Of a stretch of 64,000 nucleotides of DNA, positions 1 through 9,452 are shown piece after piece (position 1 is the stretch's first letter; each line of letters starts with the position of its first letter). Source of the stretch: an uncultured Clostridia bacterium (GTDB taxonomy: Bacteria > Bacillota > Clostridia > TANB77 > CAG-508); the NCBI GenBank assembly GCA_948896235.1, contig CAQUUC010000005.1:53893-117892 (forward strand), in the 5' to 3' direction. Made by a program: the position numbers and the translations under genes. The notes below the pieces were generated by a model. It searched no databases and was not told where the DNA came from. It worked only from the letters and a program-made list of their open reading frames with translations.

Positions 1-309
1 TATGCAACAACATATGTTGAACCAGGAAATCAAGGAAGTGCAATACCAACATATATGCCAAGTGCAGAAGTTATTAACTTAATAAATTCAGATAAAAATA
101 TAAAAGAAGAAGCAAAAAGAGCATTAGCTGAAAGATATACAGCTGAATTAAGAGCAAGAAGAGAAAATGATATAAACTCTCAATTAAATTCATACAGAGA
201 TGATGCAAAACAAAACCTAGAAACAGGTGTTGAACAAGAAATAACAAATTCAAAAGAAGCAAGAAAAGAATATATAGATTCACTAAATGCAAGTGCAAGT
301 ATACAATAA
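1..309 (+). CDS. C-terminal part of a protein of unknown function, upstream of the pilus genes
   Basis: The frame is open from the first base and ends with TAA at 307-309, so only the last 102 residues are present. They are rich in Lys, Glu, Ala and Arg and look helical and charged, with no motif I recognise. The next gene starts 13 bases downstream with its own strong ribosome binding site, so this is probably the upstream member of the pilus operon. Function is unknown. Confidence 0.6.
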   Translation, partial: YATTYVEPGNQGSAIPTYMPSAEVINLINSDKNIKEEAKRALAERYTAELRARRENDINSQLNSYRDDAKQNLETGVEQEITNSKEARKEYIDSLNASASIQ

Positions 310-321
310 TAGGAGGAACAT

Positions 322-1028
322 ATGAAAAAAGTAGGATTTATCGGAGCATATGACAAAACAGATTTAATAGTGTATATAGCTAAAGCTTTGACTACATTAG
401 GAAAAAAAGTATTGGTCATAGATAGTACTTTTATTCGGTAAAGCAAGATACATTGTGCCAACTATAAATCCATCAAAATCTTATATTACTGAATATGAAG
501 GAATAGATGTTTCTGTAGGATTTGAAAATTATGAGGAAATAAAAAAATATTTAGGAATTTCACCAGAAAAAGAATTTGAATATGATATTGCTTTAATTGA
601 TGTAGACAGTATAGAAACATTTGAAAAGTTTTATATAAAAACATGTGAGAAAAATTATTTTGTAACCTCATTTGATTTATATTCATTAAAGAAAGGGTTA
701 GAAATATTAAATGGAATATTAGAACCAATTAACTTAACAAAAATACTATTTTCTAAAGATATATTAAAAGAAGATGATGAATATTTAAACTTTTTATCAT
801 TAGGAAAAAAAGTTATTTGGAATGAAAATTATAGAGTATATTTCCCAATCGATAATGGAGACGAAAGCGTAATAATAGAAAATCAAAGAGTTGCAAAAAT
901 TGGAATTAAAAAATTAAGTTCACAATATAAAGAAAGTTTATATTATATAGTAGAAGACATTTTAAATAATGAAATATCTTCACGGAGAAATCCGTAAAGC
1001 ATTTAGATTATTAGAAAAGGATGTGTAG
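322..1028 (+). CDS. CpaE/MinD-like P-loop ATPase of the pilus locus, needs two +1 shifts at CGG
   Basis: The start ATG at 322 follows AGGAGGA. The N-terminus (MKKVGFIGAYDKTDLIVYIA) has the beta-strand and loop layout of a ParA/MinD ATPase, but the loop lacks a full Walker A, so nucleotide binding may be weak. The frame breaks at CGG 436-438 (codon 39) and again at CGG 983-985 near the end. Skipping one base at each, so that CGGT and CGGA give Gly, yields one continuous protein of 234 residues ending in TAG at 1026. Without the shifts translation stops at once at TAA 439-441. In Tad pilus loci such proteins (CpaE/TadZ) position the assembly machine at the pole. The family assignment is by fold and neighbours and is tentative. 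Confidence 0.6.
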
Positions 1029-1033
1029 AATAT

Positions 1034-1886
1034 ATGGCAATAATAACATTTTATAGTAATAGCAAAAAAGAAACAGGACAAACAATGTCAATTGCTGCAG
1101 TGGCAACAGCTATGGCTATTGAACATAACTATAAAATATTACTTGTTTCTACACGGGTATGATGATAACACCTTAGAATTGTGCTTTGGAGCACAAGATA
1201 AAAATAGAAACTTTATTACTAAATTAATGAAAAATGCAAATACAGTTAGTGATAATGGAATAGAAGGATTATCAAAAATTGCCAATAGCGGTAAAATTAC
1301 ACCAGAAATAATACAAAATTATACACATGTTGTATATAGAAACAGATTAGAAATCTTATATGGTTATAGATATATGCAAGAGAGATCAACCAAAGAAGAA
1401 TATCTAAAGACTATAGAGTTTTATAAGGATATTATACAAAATGCAAATAGGTATTACGATATGGTACTAGTAGATTTAGATAAAAAACTAGGTAATGATA
1501 TAAGAAAACAAATACTTAAAATAAGTGATGTAACTGTTTATAATATTGAACAGAAAATGAATATGATAAATGAATTCCTAAAAATAAGAGAAGAACTAGA
1601 TTCACAAATAAAAAACAAGCTGGTATTAAATGTAGGAAGATTTGATGAAAATTCTAAATATACAATTAAAAATATTTCAAGATATACTGGAATAAGAAGA
1701 GATTTAACTGTAATACCATACAATACTTTGTTTTTTGAAGCGGCAAGTGAAGAAGAAGTTGCAGACTTATTCTTAAAAATAATAAATGTAAGTGATGCAG
1801 ATAAGAATTCAAAATTCATAAAACAAGTAAAAGAAACAGTAGAAAAGATTATTTATAAAATGCAAGAAGTACAAATGAAAATGTAA
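1034..1886 (+). CDS. Second ParA/CpaE-like ATPase, needs one +1 shift at CGG
   Basis: It starts at ATG 1034, six bases after the previous stop, with AAAAGG upstream. The protein begins MAIITFYSNSKKETGQTMS, a deviant Walker A of the KxxxGQT kind used by MinD/ParA proteins, followed by helix and strand (ILLVST). At CGG 1154-1156 (codon 41) a +1 shift reading CGGG as Gly joins the N-terminal P-loop to the remaining 243 residues, giving 283 residues in all. A switch-like DLDKK segment lies in the C-terminal half (MVLVDLD). Together with its neighbour it forms a tandem of ATPases ahead of the motor ATPase. The role in pilus localisation is inferred from Tad loci. Confidence 0.6.
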
Positions 1887-1909
1887 CTTAGAAAAGGAGG
1901 AAGACATAT

Positions 1910-3856
1910 ATGCTAATAAATTTTATCTTAATTGTTATTGTCCTTGCAGGAACAGGTGTAATAATTATGCGTTCAATAACAAAAAAGAAAGAACAAGAAG
2001 CTGAACAAGAAATAGAAGTAGATGATAAAACATATACCTTAGATAAAATAACAGCATTTGTTAAGAGAAGACTTGACGAAATCACAAAGATAAACTTATA
2101 TGATATAGGTCTTTCAGAAGAAGAACTACAAAGAAGAAAAAAGAAAAAATATGAACTAAAAAAAGCTCTTAAAGGATGTACATATGGTGATGTTAATGAT
2201 AAGAAATATGTAAAAGAATTGATATATGACTTATTAGTTAGGGAATATGGAGTAAATGAAATTAATATATCAAATGCAATACCTTTTGATATTCCTTCAC
2301 TATTAACAGAACAAGATAAATTTGATATTCTAATTTATATGTATAAAAAAGAATTTGGCTATGAAGCATTAACTCAACTTATAAAAAAATATAATTTAGC
2401 AGTTTTAAAATACATATCAGGAGAAGCAAAACCATCTTATGTAATAACAGGAGAAGAAATTAGAGAAATATATGAAAAAGAACAACTAGAATTAACCTTT
2501 GAAGATAAACTAAATGTTGTAGTACAAAGAATTTATCAACATTATAAAGGATATAGCGTAATTGATGAAATAAGAGATATGAATATAGATGGTGTATCAG
2601 GGGGTGTATCAGGACTTCCAGAATCATTCTTAAGCCAAGTTGCACAAACTGATGGAGATTATTTAGATCAAGTACTTGAAAATAAAGTACCACGTGCCTG
2701 TGATAGTATCTGGATTTTCTTCCAAGGTAAATCAATAAGATTTGCGTTTTTATCATTTGGAACTGAAAGTGAATTAAAAAGAGTATGTCAAAACATATAT
2801 AAATATAATAATCCAGGACAATTATCTGACACTAATGGTTATAAAATTAACGAAATGAAAGATGGATCTCGTGTTGTTGTTGTTAGACCATCCTTCTCTG
2901 AAACATGGGCATTTTTCGTAAGAAAATTTGACGTTAAACGTGCAACACTAGAACAATTAATTGTATTCCCTGGAAAAGAAAAAGCAATTGATTTGTTAAA
3001 GTACTTAGTAAAAGGTGCAAGAATTATTTCAATTACTGGTGAGCAAGGTTGTGGTAAAACAACAATGCTTATGGGAATGATTGAAAATATATATGAAACC
3101 ATGAACATAAGGGTTCAAGAAACAGCATTTGAGTTACACTTAAGAAAAATATATCCAACCAGAAACATATTAACCTTTAGAGAAACAGAAACAATTTCAG
3201 GACAAGAAGGATTAGATGTTCAAAAGAAAACTGATGGTTCTGTAAACATTATAGGAGAGGTTGCGACAGACCCTGTTGCATCTTGGATGATACAAGCAGC
3301 CCAAGTTGCATCAAAATTCACATTGTTTACACACCACGCAAAAACATTTCCAAACTTAGTTACAGCATTAAGAAACTCAATGCTAAGAACAGGTGTATTT
3401 AAAAATGAAAAAACAGCTGAAGAACAAGTTGTTCAAGTATTAAATTTTGATATACACTTAGTAAAAGACTTTAGAGGAAGAAGATATATAGAAAGAGTTA
3501 CTGAATGTATACCAGTAGAAGAAAAAAATGAATATACCTTTGATCATAAAAAAGAAAAAACCTTAGAAGGAAAATTTGACAAATTTTTCGATAATGCTAC
3601 ACATTATTTTACAAAGATTACAGATAGAAAATTATATGACTATGTTAATATATTAGAATATATTGATGGTGAATATGTTCTTACAAACAAAATATCAGAC
3701 CAAAATTTAAGAGAAATGAGAAACAATATGGATGAATCTGATGTTGAACAATTTGATGCTTTTATTGAGGAAAATTGGGGAACAAGAATAAATAGAGAAG
3801 AGGATGTTAAAACAAAACCGGCAAAACGTGGAAGAAAACCAAAAGCAACAAATTAG
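1910..3856 (+). CDS. cpaF: CpaF/TadA-type secretion motor ATPase
   Basis: 648 residues. It starts at ATG 1910 after AAAGGAGGAAG. An N-terminal hydrophobic segment (about residues 2-20) precedes a long cytoplasmic region. The type II/IV secretion ATPase core has a Walker A at residues 377-384 (GEQGCGKT), an acidic segment with TFRETETI, and the HTG-box-like stretch FTHHAKTF. The tail is Lys/Arg rich. This is the motor that powers pilus assembly in Tad systems. The N-terminal membrane anchor is unusual for a CpaF, which is normally soluble. There is no internal CGG codon. Confidence 0.85.
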   Translation: MLINFILIVIVLAGTGVIIMRSITKKKEQEAEQEIEVDDKTYTLDKITAFVKRRLDEITKINLYDIGLSEEELQRRKKKKYELKKALKGCTYGDVNDKKYVKELIYDLLVREYGVNEINISNAIPFDIPSLLTEQDKFDILIYMYKKEFGYEALTQLIKKYNLAVLKYISGEAKPSYVITGEEIREIYEKEQLELTFEDKLNVVVQRIYQHYKGYSVIDEIRDMNIDGVSGGVSGLPESFLSQVAQTDGDYLDQVLENKVPRACDSIWIFFQGKSIRFAFLSFGTESELKRVCQNIYKYNNPGQLSDTNGYKINEMKDGSRVVVVRPSFSETWAFFVRKFDVKRATLEQLIVFPGKEKAIDLLKYLVKGARIISITGEQGCGKTTMLMGMIENIYETMNIRVQETAFELHLRKIYPTRNILTFRETETISGQEGLDVQKKTDGSVNIIGEVATDPVASWMIQAAQVASKFTLFTHHAKTFPNLVTALRNSMLRTGVFKNEKTAEEQVVQVLNFDIHLVKDFRGRRYIERVTECIPVEEKNEYTFDHKKEKTLEGKFDKFFDNATHYFTKITDRKLYDYVNILEYIDGEYVLTNKISDQNLREMRNNMDESDVEQFDAFIEENWGTRINREEDVKTKPAKRGRKPKATN

Positions 3857-3895
3857 TAATGAACGATAAGCAGTGAAAGGAGGTGCTATTATTAT

Positions 3896-5974
3896 ATGTC
3901 GAATGAAGTTATATTATATGGTATGGGAGTAGTTATTGCTTTATTTGCTGTTGTTGTTATAGCATATATACTTTTACAAAAAAGGATGCAAAATTCAGAT
4001 GTACAACAAGTAATGAAACTAAAAGCTGGAGTTGAAACAAATAAATTTTCAATGGATCTTCTTTATCAAAAGCTATATATGTTTTATATAAAAACACCAG
4101 GCTTAAAAAGATATTTAGTTAAGTTAAGAAGAAGATTAGAAATAATTAATATAGAAGATGAATATTTAACTAGAAAACAAACCTCAAAAATATTAACAAA
4201 TGCGTTATTAATAATAGTACCAGTAACAATTGCTGTTATAGTTTTTGCAAAAAGTAATATGTTACTACTTGCAATACTATTAATATTTGAAATATTTATG
4301 GTAGAAACCTTGATTGAAGGAATGGTAGATAAAGTAGATAATAAACTACTTAAACAACAAATCGATTTCTTCTCAGAGATAAGACATGCATACCATGATA
4401 CAAATATGGTTGAAGAAGCAATATATGAAACCTCACAAAATGACGAGTTAGAAATTTCTCGTCAAGCTGAAAAAATTTATGAAGTATTAATATCTGATGA
4501 TCCAGAATCAGAGCTTGAAAAGTATTATGATATAGCACCAAATGCTTATTTAAAAGAGTTTGCAGGAATATCATATTTAACTAGAGAATTTGGGGATAGA
4601 AAAGACCAACATGGTGCATCTTTATACTTAAAAAATTTAAACAATATTACACAAGAAATGCAAATTGAAATATTAAAAAGAGATAAATTAGATTATGTTT
4701 TTCAAAGTTTATCAGTTATATCAGCGATACCAATTTTACTTATAGAGCCACTTAAAAATTGGGCAGTATCACAATTTGGTTTTACAGGTGCGTTTTATAA
4801 TGGTAAAGGTGGATTTATAGTACAAATGATTTTATTAGTATTAACATTTTTGTGTTACATATTAATAAGGAAAATAAAAGATAACTCTTCAACAAATGCT
4901 AATGTTAAAAATACAGAAAATCCATGGCAAGCAAAATTATATAAAAATAAATTTGTAAAGAAAATTGTAGATTTATTTATGCCTAAAAGAGGAAGTAAAG
5001 AGTTTAGAAAAATCACTGGATTGCTAAAAGATGCAGCTTCAAAACAAAAGATGGAATGGCTATATATAAATAAAATTGTACTTTCAATAGTAACTTGCTT
5101 TGTATCTATATTTATGTTTGCACAATTACATAAAATTGCAATAAATTACATATACGAAGAACCAGATTCGGATTATGATATTGTTGGTCAAATGTCAGCT
5201 GCTAATGAAAAAAAGGCAATGGAAAGAACAAAAAAACATAACCATTTTATAAATAAATTTAAAGGAAAAACAGGAGTAACTAAAGAGGTTATTGCCAATG
5301 ATATGAAATACTCTAACCTTTATGAAGATGCAACAGATGAACAAATAGAGACTGATGCTGAAAAAATTTATACAAAGTTACAAGTAATAAATAGTGAATA
5401 TTTAAAATGGTTTGAATTACTAATTGCAATTGTCTTTTCATTAGTTGCATATATGTGTCCAATTTGGATGTTAATGTTTCAAGTTAAAATGAGACAATTA
5501 GATATGGAAGATGAAGTAATGCAATTCCAAACAATTATATTAATGCTTATGAAAATAGAAAGAATAAATGTAGAAATAATATTAGAATGGTTAGAAAGAT
5601 ATGCAAATATCTTTAAAGAACCAATTACAAAATGTGTGAACAATTATGAAAGTGGTGCTTGGGAAGCTTTAGAAGAATTAAAAAATGATGTATCATATAC
5701 ACAATTTATACGTATAGTTGAAAGCCTTCAAGCAGCAGTAGAAAAGATACCAATTAAAGAAGCCTTTGATGAATTAGATACAGAAAGAGCATATTATCAA
5801 GAAAAAAGAAAAGAATCAAATGAAAGATTAATATCAAGAAAAGGTATGATTGGAAAAGTAATTGGATTTGCACCAATGGTATGTTTATTTGTTGGATATC
5901 TAATAGTTCCATTAGTAGTAATAGGAATGACAAGTATGACATCATCATTTAATACAATGATGACTATGGTATAA
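3896..5974 (+). CDS. TadB/TadC-like pilus assembly membrane protein
   Basis: 692 residues, starting at ATG 3896 after GAAAGGAGGTG. Membrane segments are visible near residues 5-27, 100-145, 265-320, 390-410, 505-525 and 655-685, separated by charged cytoplasmic stretches. The C-terminal part, with EIILEWLERYANIF followed by a long helix pair and two final membrane helices, looks like a type II secretion F domain. It directly follows the motor ATPase, where TadB and TadC normally lie, and is long enough to hold both roles in one chain. The identification rests on topology and position more than on residue motifs. Confidence 0.65.
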   Translation: MSNEVILYGMGVVIALFAVVVIAYILLQKRMQNSDVQQVMKLKAGVETNKFSMDLLYQKLYMFYIKTPGLKRYLVKLRRRLEIINIEDEYLTRKQTSKILTNALLIIVPVTIAVIVFAKSNMLLLAILLIFEIFMVETLIEGMVDKVDNKLLKQQIDFFSEIRHAYHDTNMVEEAIYETSQNDELEISRQAEKIYEVLISDDPESELEKYYDIAPNAYLKEFAGISYLTREFGDRKDQHGASLYLKNLNNITQEMQIEILKRDKLDYVFQSLSVISAIPILLIEPLKNWAVSQFGFTGAFYNGKGGFIVQMILLVLTFLCYILIRKIKDNSSTNANVKNTENPWQAKLYKNKFVKKIVDLFMPKRGSKEFRKITGLLKDAASKQKMEWLYINKIVLSIVTCFVSIFMFAQLHKIAINYIYEEPDSDYDIVGQMSAANEKKAMERTKKHNHFINKFKGKTGVTKEVIANDMKYSNLYEDATDEQIETDAEKIYTKLQVINSEYLKWFELLIAIVFSLVAYMCPIWMLMFQVKMRQLDMEDEVMQFQTIILMLMKIERINVEIILEWLERYANIFKEPITKCVNNYESGAWEALEELKNDVSYTQFIRIVESLQAAVEKIPIKEAFDELDTERAYYQEKRKESNERLISRKGMIGKVIGFAPMVCLFVGYLIVPLVVIGMTSMTSSFNTMMTMV

Positions 5975-6023
5975 AACTTACTAATTATTATATAAAGACT
6001 TTATAGGAAAGGAATGAATATTA

Positions 6024-6603
6024 ATGGAGAATGCATCAAAAGCTTTAATTATGGCAGGCGAAATATTAATTGGAATATTGGTTATTGGTGTGTTAGTATA
6101 TGGTTATACCAATATTCGTTCCTTAAAAGCAGAAGAACAGGGAGAAATAACGACCGAACAATTAGCAGCATTTAATAGAGAATATGAATCTTATAATAGA
6201 AAGCTAATTAGAGGTGTGGATGTTATTTCAGTAATAAATAAAGCAATAGATAATAATAGAAAGTATGAATATGAAAATGCATATAATATTTCAATATCCT
6301 TCGAACTTATAGAGGAACTAGCAGCGTATAAAGAAGTAGAAAAAGAAAATCCTGTAACACATATAAAAGAAACCATCATTGTTAGAGAACCAAGAGCATC
6401 TTTAAAGAAGCGGAACACATACAGTATTTAAAAGTACAGATGGAGCATATCAAACATTATTTAATAGAGCTGTAACAGATGTAGAAACATTTAATGACTT
6501 TAAAAGAAGAGTATTTGATTGTACAGGTATAGAATACAATGACTTAGGAAGAATATGCAAAATGAGCTTTAAAGAAAGAAAAATAGATTATTACACATTA
6601 TAA
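6024..6603 (+). CDS. Pilin-like protein with MENASKAL leader, needs one +1 shift at CGG
   Basis: Starts at ATG 6024 after AGGAAAGGAATG. The N-terminus MENASKALIMAGEILIG plus a single hydrophobic helix is shared with the next genes, marking a family of small pilin-like proteins. The middle has the family pattern FNREYESYNRKLIRGVDVIS. At CGG 6411-6413 (codon 130) the zero frame runs into a stop after nine more codons. Reading CGGA as Gly continues for 62 residues to TAA 6601-6603, giving 192 residues. Whether the leader is cut by a prepilin peptidase is not clear, since no obvious Tad-type cleavage motif is present. Confidence 0.65.
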
Positions 6604-6624
6604 TATAAAAAGGCGTGGTGATAG

Positions 6625-7059
6625 ATGGAAAATGCATCAAAAGCTTTAATTATGGCTGCAGAGATTCTACTTGGAATAATACTTTTAACAATATGTGTAG
6701 GAGCATATTATTCTTGGAATAATCTTGCAAGTGATATAAATAAAGACATAGAATTAACAAAAATACAAGAATTTAATAGCAATTTTACAATATATGACAA
6801 ATCACTAGATTCTAAGGCACATGATTTAACAACTCACGATTTAATATCAATATTAAATTTTGTTAAAGAATATAATAAACAGGTAGATGATTATTCTAAA
6901 GTTGTAATAACTAGTAATTTTGGAATAGATTCAAATACACAAATAAACAATATGTCTGAATTTATAAGTAAAAATGAAGGTAGCATTTTTAGTTTAAATA
7001 TACTTAAATATAATGAAGTATCAGGAAGAGTTAAAGAAATTAAATTAACTAAAAAATAG
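6625..7059 (+). CDS. Pilin-like protein, paralogue
   Basis: 144 residues. The first eleven residues (MENASKALIMA) are identical to those of the preceding gene and a hydrophobic helix follows (residues 8-30). The body keeps the family pattern FNSNFTIYDKSLDSK. It ends in a Lys-rich tail. It sits 22 bases after its paralogue and is probably co-transcribed with it. Role as a minor or major pilin is inferred from the neighbouring motor genes. Confidence 0.65.
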   Translation: MENASKALIMAAEILLGIILLTICVGAYYSWNNLASDINKDIELTKIQEFNSNFTIYDKSLDSKAHDLTTHDLISILNFVKEYNKQVDDYSKVVITSNFGIDSNTQINNMSEFISKNEGSIFSLNILKYNEVSGRVKEIKLTKK

Positions 7060-7091
7060 AAATATTTTTTGACAAAAAACATACTTATGAG

Positions 7092-7120
7092 TTGATAAAC
7101 ATTAAAAAAAATAGTATAAT
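7092..7120 (+). promoter_or_regulatory. SigA-type promoter inside the pilin array
   Basis: TTGATA (7092-7097), 17-base spacer, TATAAT (7115-7120), about 20 bases before the TTG-started gene at 7139. It would let the later pilin genes be transcribed apart from the motor genes. Confidence 0.65.
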
Positions 7121-7138
7121 TTAGAAAGGAACATTTTA

Positions 7139-7579
7139 TTGAAAAAGATAGTCATAATTTTTGGAATTATAATAGTTTCATTAGTTTTAATAATAAGTGT
7201 ATCCTTAATTGAAAATAACAAAAATCTATCAAACATAAAAGCTTATAATAAACAATATGAAGAATATTATGAAAAAATAATTTATGGTACAGATGTACTT
7301 ACATTAATATATAAAGCAACTGACCAAAATCTAAGAAATGAAATAAAAAAAGATGAAAAAGGATATTTTATAGAAAATGATATAAATTCAATAAAAGTTG
7401 AAATAAAGTTACTTTTAGAAGAAAAGTTACTTACATATCAAATGGAAACCTTAATGAATGTTGGACTAGAAGGATTTGTTAAAAACTTTAACTTAATAAA
7501 ATTTAAATGTATAGGAATACAGTATCATAACAATACAAAAAAAGTTAAAAAAATAGTTTTTGAACAAATTGAGGAATAA
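7139..7579 (+). CDS. Pilin-like membrane protein, paralogue with TTG start
   Basis: 146 residues from a TTG at 7139 with AAAGGA just upstream. It starts MKKIVIIFGIIIVSLVLI, so the MENASKAL leader is replaced by a plain membrane anchor. The body still matches the family pattern (YNKQYEEYYEKIIYGTDVLT compared with FNREYESYNRKLIRGVDVIS at 6024). It is the first gene after the internal promoter at 7092-7120. Confidence 0.6.
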   Translation: MKKIVIIFGIIIVSLVLIISVSLIENNKNLSNIKAYNKQYEEYYEKIIYGTDVLTLIYKATDQNLRNEIKKDEKGYFIENDINSIKVEIKLLLEEKLLTYQMETLMNVGLEGFVKNFNLIKFKCIGIQYHNNTKKVKKIVFEQIEE

Positions 7580-7650
7580 GTTATTAATATTTGGACTATA
7601 TAAAGTCTAATTTTAAATATATTAAACAAAAGAAACAGGGAGGAAAAATT

Positions 7651-8076
7651 ATGGAGAACGCTTCAAAAGCACTACTAATAGCAGGTGCTATACTAATTGC
7701 TATATTATTAATAGGAATAGCTATGATGGTATTCGGTAATATAAACGGAATTACAGGAATGGCTGGACAACAAGTGGATGCATTAGAAATACAAGGATTT
7801 AACAGACAATTCAAGCAATATGAAGGAGAAAATGTGTCTGGATCAAACGTAAAAACATTAATAAATAATATTAATGCAAGTAATGCTACATATGCTAATG
7901 ATGCATCAAAACAAATAGGTGCTGGATCAGGTTCTGGCAATGTAGTTACTGAAAGTGGTACAACTGCAAAAGTGCTTAGTGCTAATATTGGTACTAACTA
8001 TAGATATAAAGTAAGCTTTGGAACAGATGCATCAGGATTTATTAATTCAGTTACAGTTGTAAGAGTAACAAAATAA
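7651..8076 (+). CDS. Pilin-like protein, Gly/Ala-rich paralogue
   Basis: 141 residues. The start ATG at 7651 follows GGGAGGAAAAATT, a better site than in-frame codons further up. The N-terminus MENASKALLIAGAILIAILL matches the other paralogues. The mature part is low in charge and rich in Gly, Ala, Ser, Asn and Thr, as expected for the main structural subunit of a pilus. It follows the array after a 71-base gap. Confidence 0.65.
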   Translation: MENASKALLIAGAILIAILLIGIAMMVFGNINGITGMAGQQVDALEIQGFNRQFKQYEGENVSGSNVKTLINNINASNATYANDASKQIGAGSGSGNVVTESGTTAKVLSANIGTNYRYKVSFGTDASGFINSVTVVRVTK

Positions 8077-8095
8077 AAAAGAAAGAGGATTTATT

Positions 8096-8869
8096 ATGGA
8101 AAATGCGGTAGATGCACTTAAAATGGCTTTTGGAATAATGGTATTTGTTATAGCAATTGCACTTTCAGTATCTGTTATTGGACAAGCAAGAGCAGCATCA
8201 GAGGTTGTTTTCCATTCTAAAGATAGAACAGAGTTTTATGAGTATGCAACAGAAGATACAATAATAGATGTAACAAAAAATGGAGATAGAATAGTAGGAA
8301 TAGAAACCATTATTCCTACTATTCACAGATATGCTAAAGAGCAATTTGCAGTTACAATATTTGATAGTTCAGGAAATCCGATAGTAAGATATGACCTTTG
8401 GACAGAAGGATTTATGTCTAACTGGAATCAAATAGTAAAAAATAAGGACGAGGTAGAGAGCGACAGTAATGCATATAAAGAACTGAAGAGTAGATTACAA
8501 ACAATACAAAACGCTGTAAATAGAACAATAAATAAAAATAGAAAAGTAGATGTGGAAAATGATATACAAAAGTTGTATAGAGTTGCTTCAACCACAAATA
8601 GAACTATAACTGTAGGAGCACCTTGGGGTGGAGATAATGAAAAAATACAAAAAAGAATTACAGCAGATATGTTAGGAAACAGATATGAAATAAATAATAT
8701 CATATATAATCCAAATAGGGAAAAGAAATTAAAAAACTATGAAAATAGTAAATTTATAGAAAAATTTATAGAAATAACAACTAATGGTGAAACTGTAACA
8801 GATGATGGATATTCTCTTGAAACTATTAAGGGAAATAAGAAACTAGAGATAATATACATATTACAATAA
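8096..8869 (+). CDS. Minor pilin-like surface protein
   Basis: 257 residues starting at ATG 8096 after AAAGAGGA. It begins MENAVDALKMAFGIMVFVIA, a variant of the family leader with a hydrophobic helix, and continues into a larger polar domain rich in Asn, Lys and Glu. Being longer than its neighbours it may be a minor or tip subunit. I recognise no catalytic motif. Confidence 0.55.
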   Translation: MENAVDALKMAFGIMVFVIAIALSVSVIGQARAASEVVFHSKDRTEFYEYATEDTIIDVTKNGDRIVGIETIIPTIHRYAKEQFAVTIFDSSGNPIVRYDLWTEGFMSNWNQIVKNKDEVESDSNAYKELKSRLQTIQNAVNRTINKNRKVDVENDIQKLYRVASTTNRTITVGAPWGGDNEKIQKRITADMLGNRYEINNIIYNPNREKKLKNYENSKFIEKFIEITTNGETVTDDGYSLETIKGNKKLEIIYILQ

Positions 8870-8884
8870 TAAGGAGGAATTAAT

Positions 8885-9427
8885 ATGGGAGGAGACACAT
8901 TAATAACTGTGGTTGCTATATTTTTAGCTGCTATTCTAATGTTTGTATTTCCATTAATGTCAATATCAGAAAGAAATGATGATATATCATTATTATCAGT
9001 TCAAACATCTACAGTAGAATTTGTAGATAACATTCGTTCTACAGGAAAAATAACTCTAGATAATTATGATAAATATCTTCAAAACTTATCTGCTACAGGA
9101 AATAGCTATGATGTTGAAATATCAGTTAAAGTACTAGACGAAAATCCTGGTAAAAAAGGTGCAGAAACAAATACAACAAAAATAGGAGAAAATATCTATT
9201 ATACTATTTATACTTCACAAATTGAAGAAGAGTTAGGTATAGGAAAAGTTAATCCAAAAAGTACTACAAAATTATTAAAAGAAGGAGATATAGTATCTGT
9301 AAGTGTTAAAAATACAAATACTACTATAGCCCAAATGCTTAAAAACTTCTTCTACAGTATATCAGGAAATGATACATATAGTATAGAAGCTTCACATTCA
9401 GGAGTTGTTATGACAAATGGAAAATAG
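8885..9427 (+). CDS. Membrane-anchored protein of the pilus locus, unknown function
   Basis: 180 residues. MGGDTLITVVAIFLAAILMF gives one N-terminal membrane helix, followed by a soluble domain rich in Thr, Ser and Asn. It starts after AAGGAGGAATTAAT. The single-helix form and the position suggest a TadE/F-type pseudopilin. The sequence itself does not prove it. Confidence 0.5.
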   Translation: MGGDTLITVVAIFLAAILMFVFPLMSISERNDDISLLSVQTSTVEFVDNIRSTGKITLDNYDKYLQNLSATGNSYDVEISVKVLDENPGKKGAETNTTKIGENIYYTIYTSQIEEELGIGKVNPKSTTKLLKEGDIVSVSVKNTNTTIAQMLKNFFYSISGNDTYSIEASHSGVVMTNGK

Positions 9428-9452
9428 ATAAGAGAGGCAAAGGTGATATAAA

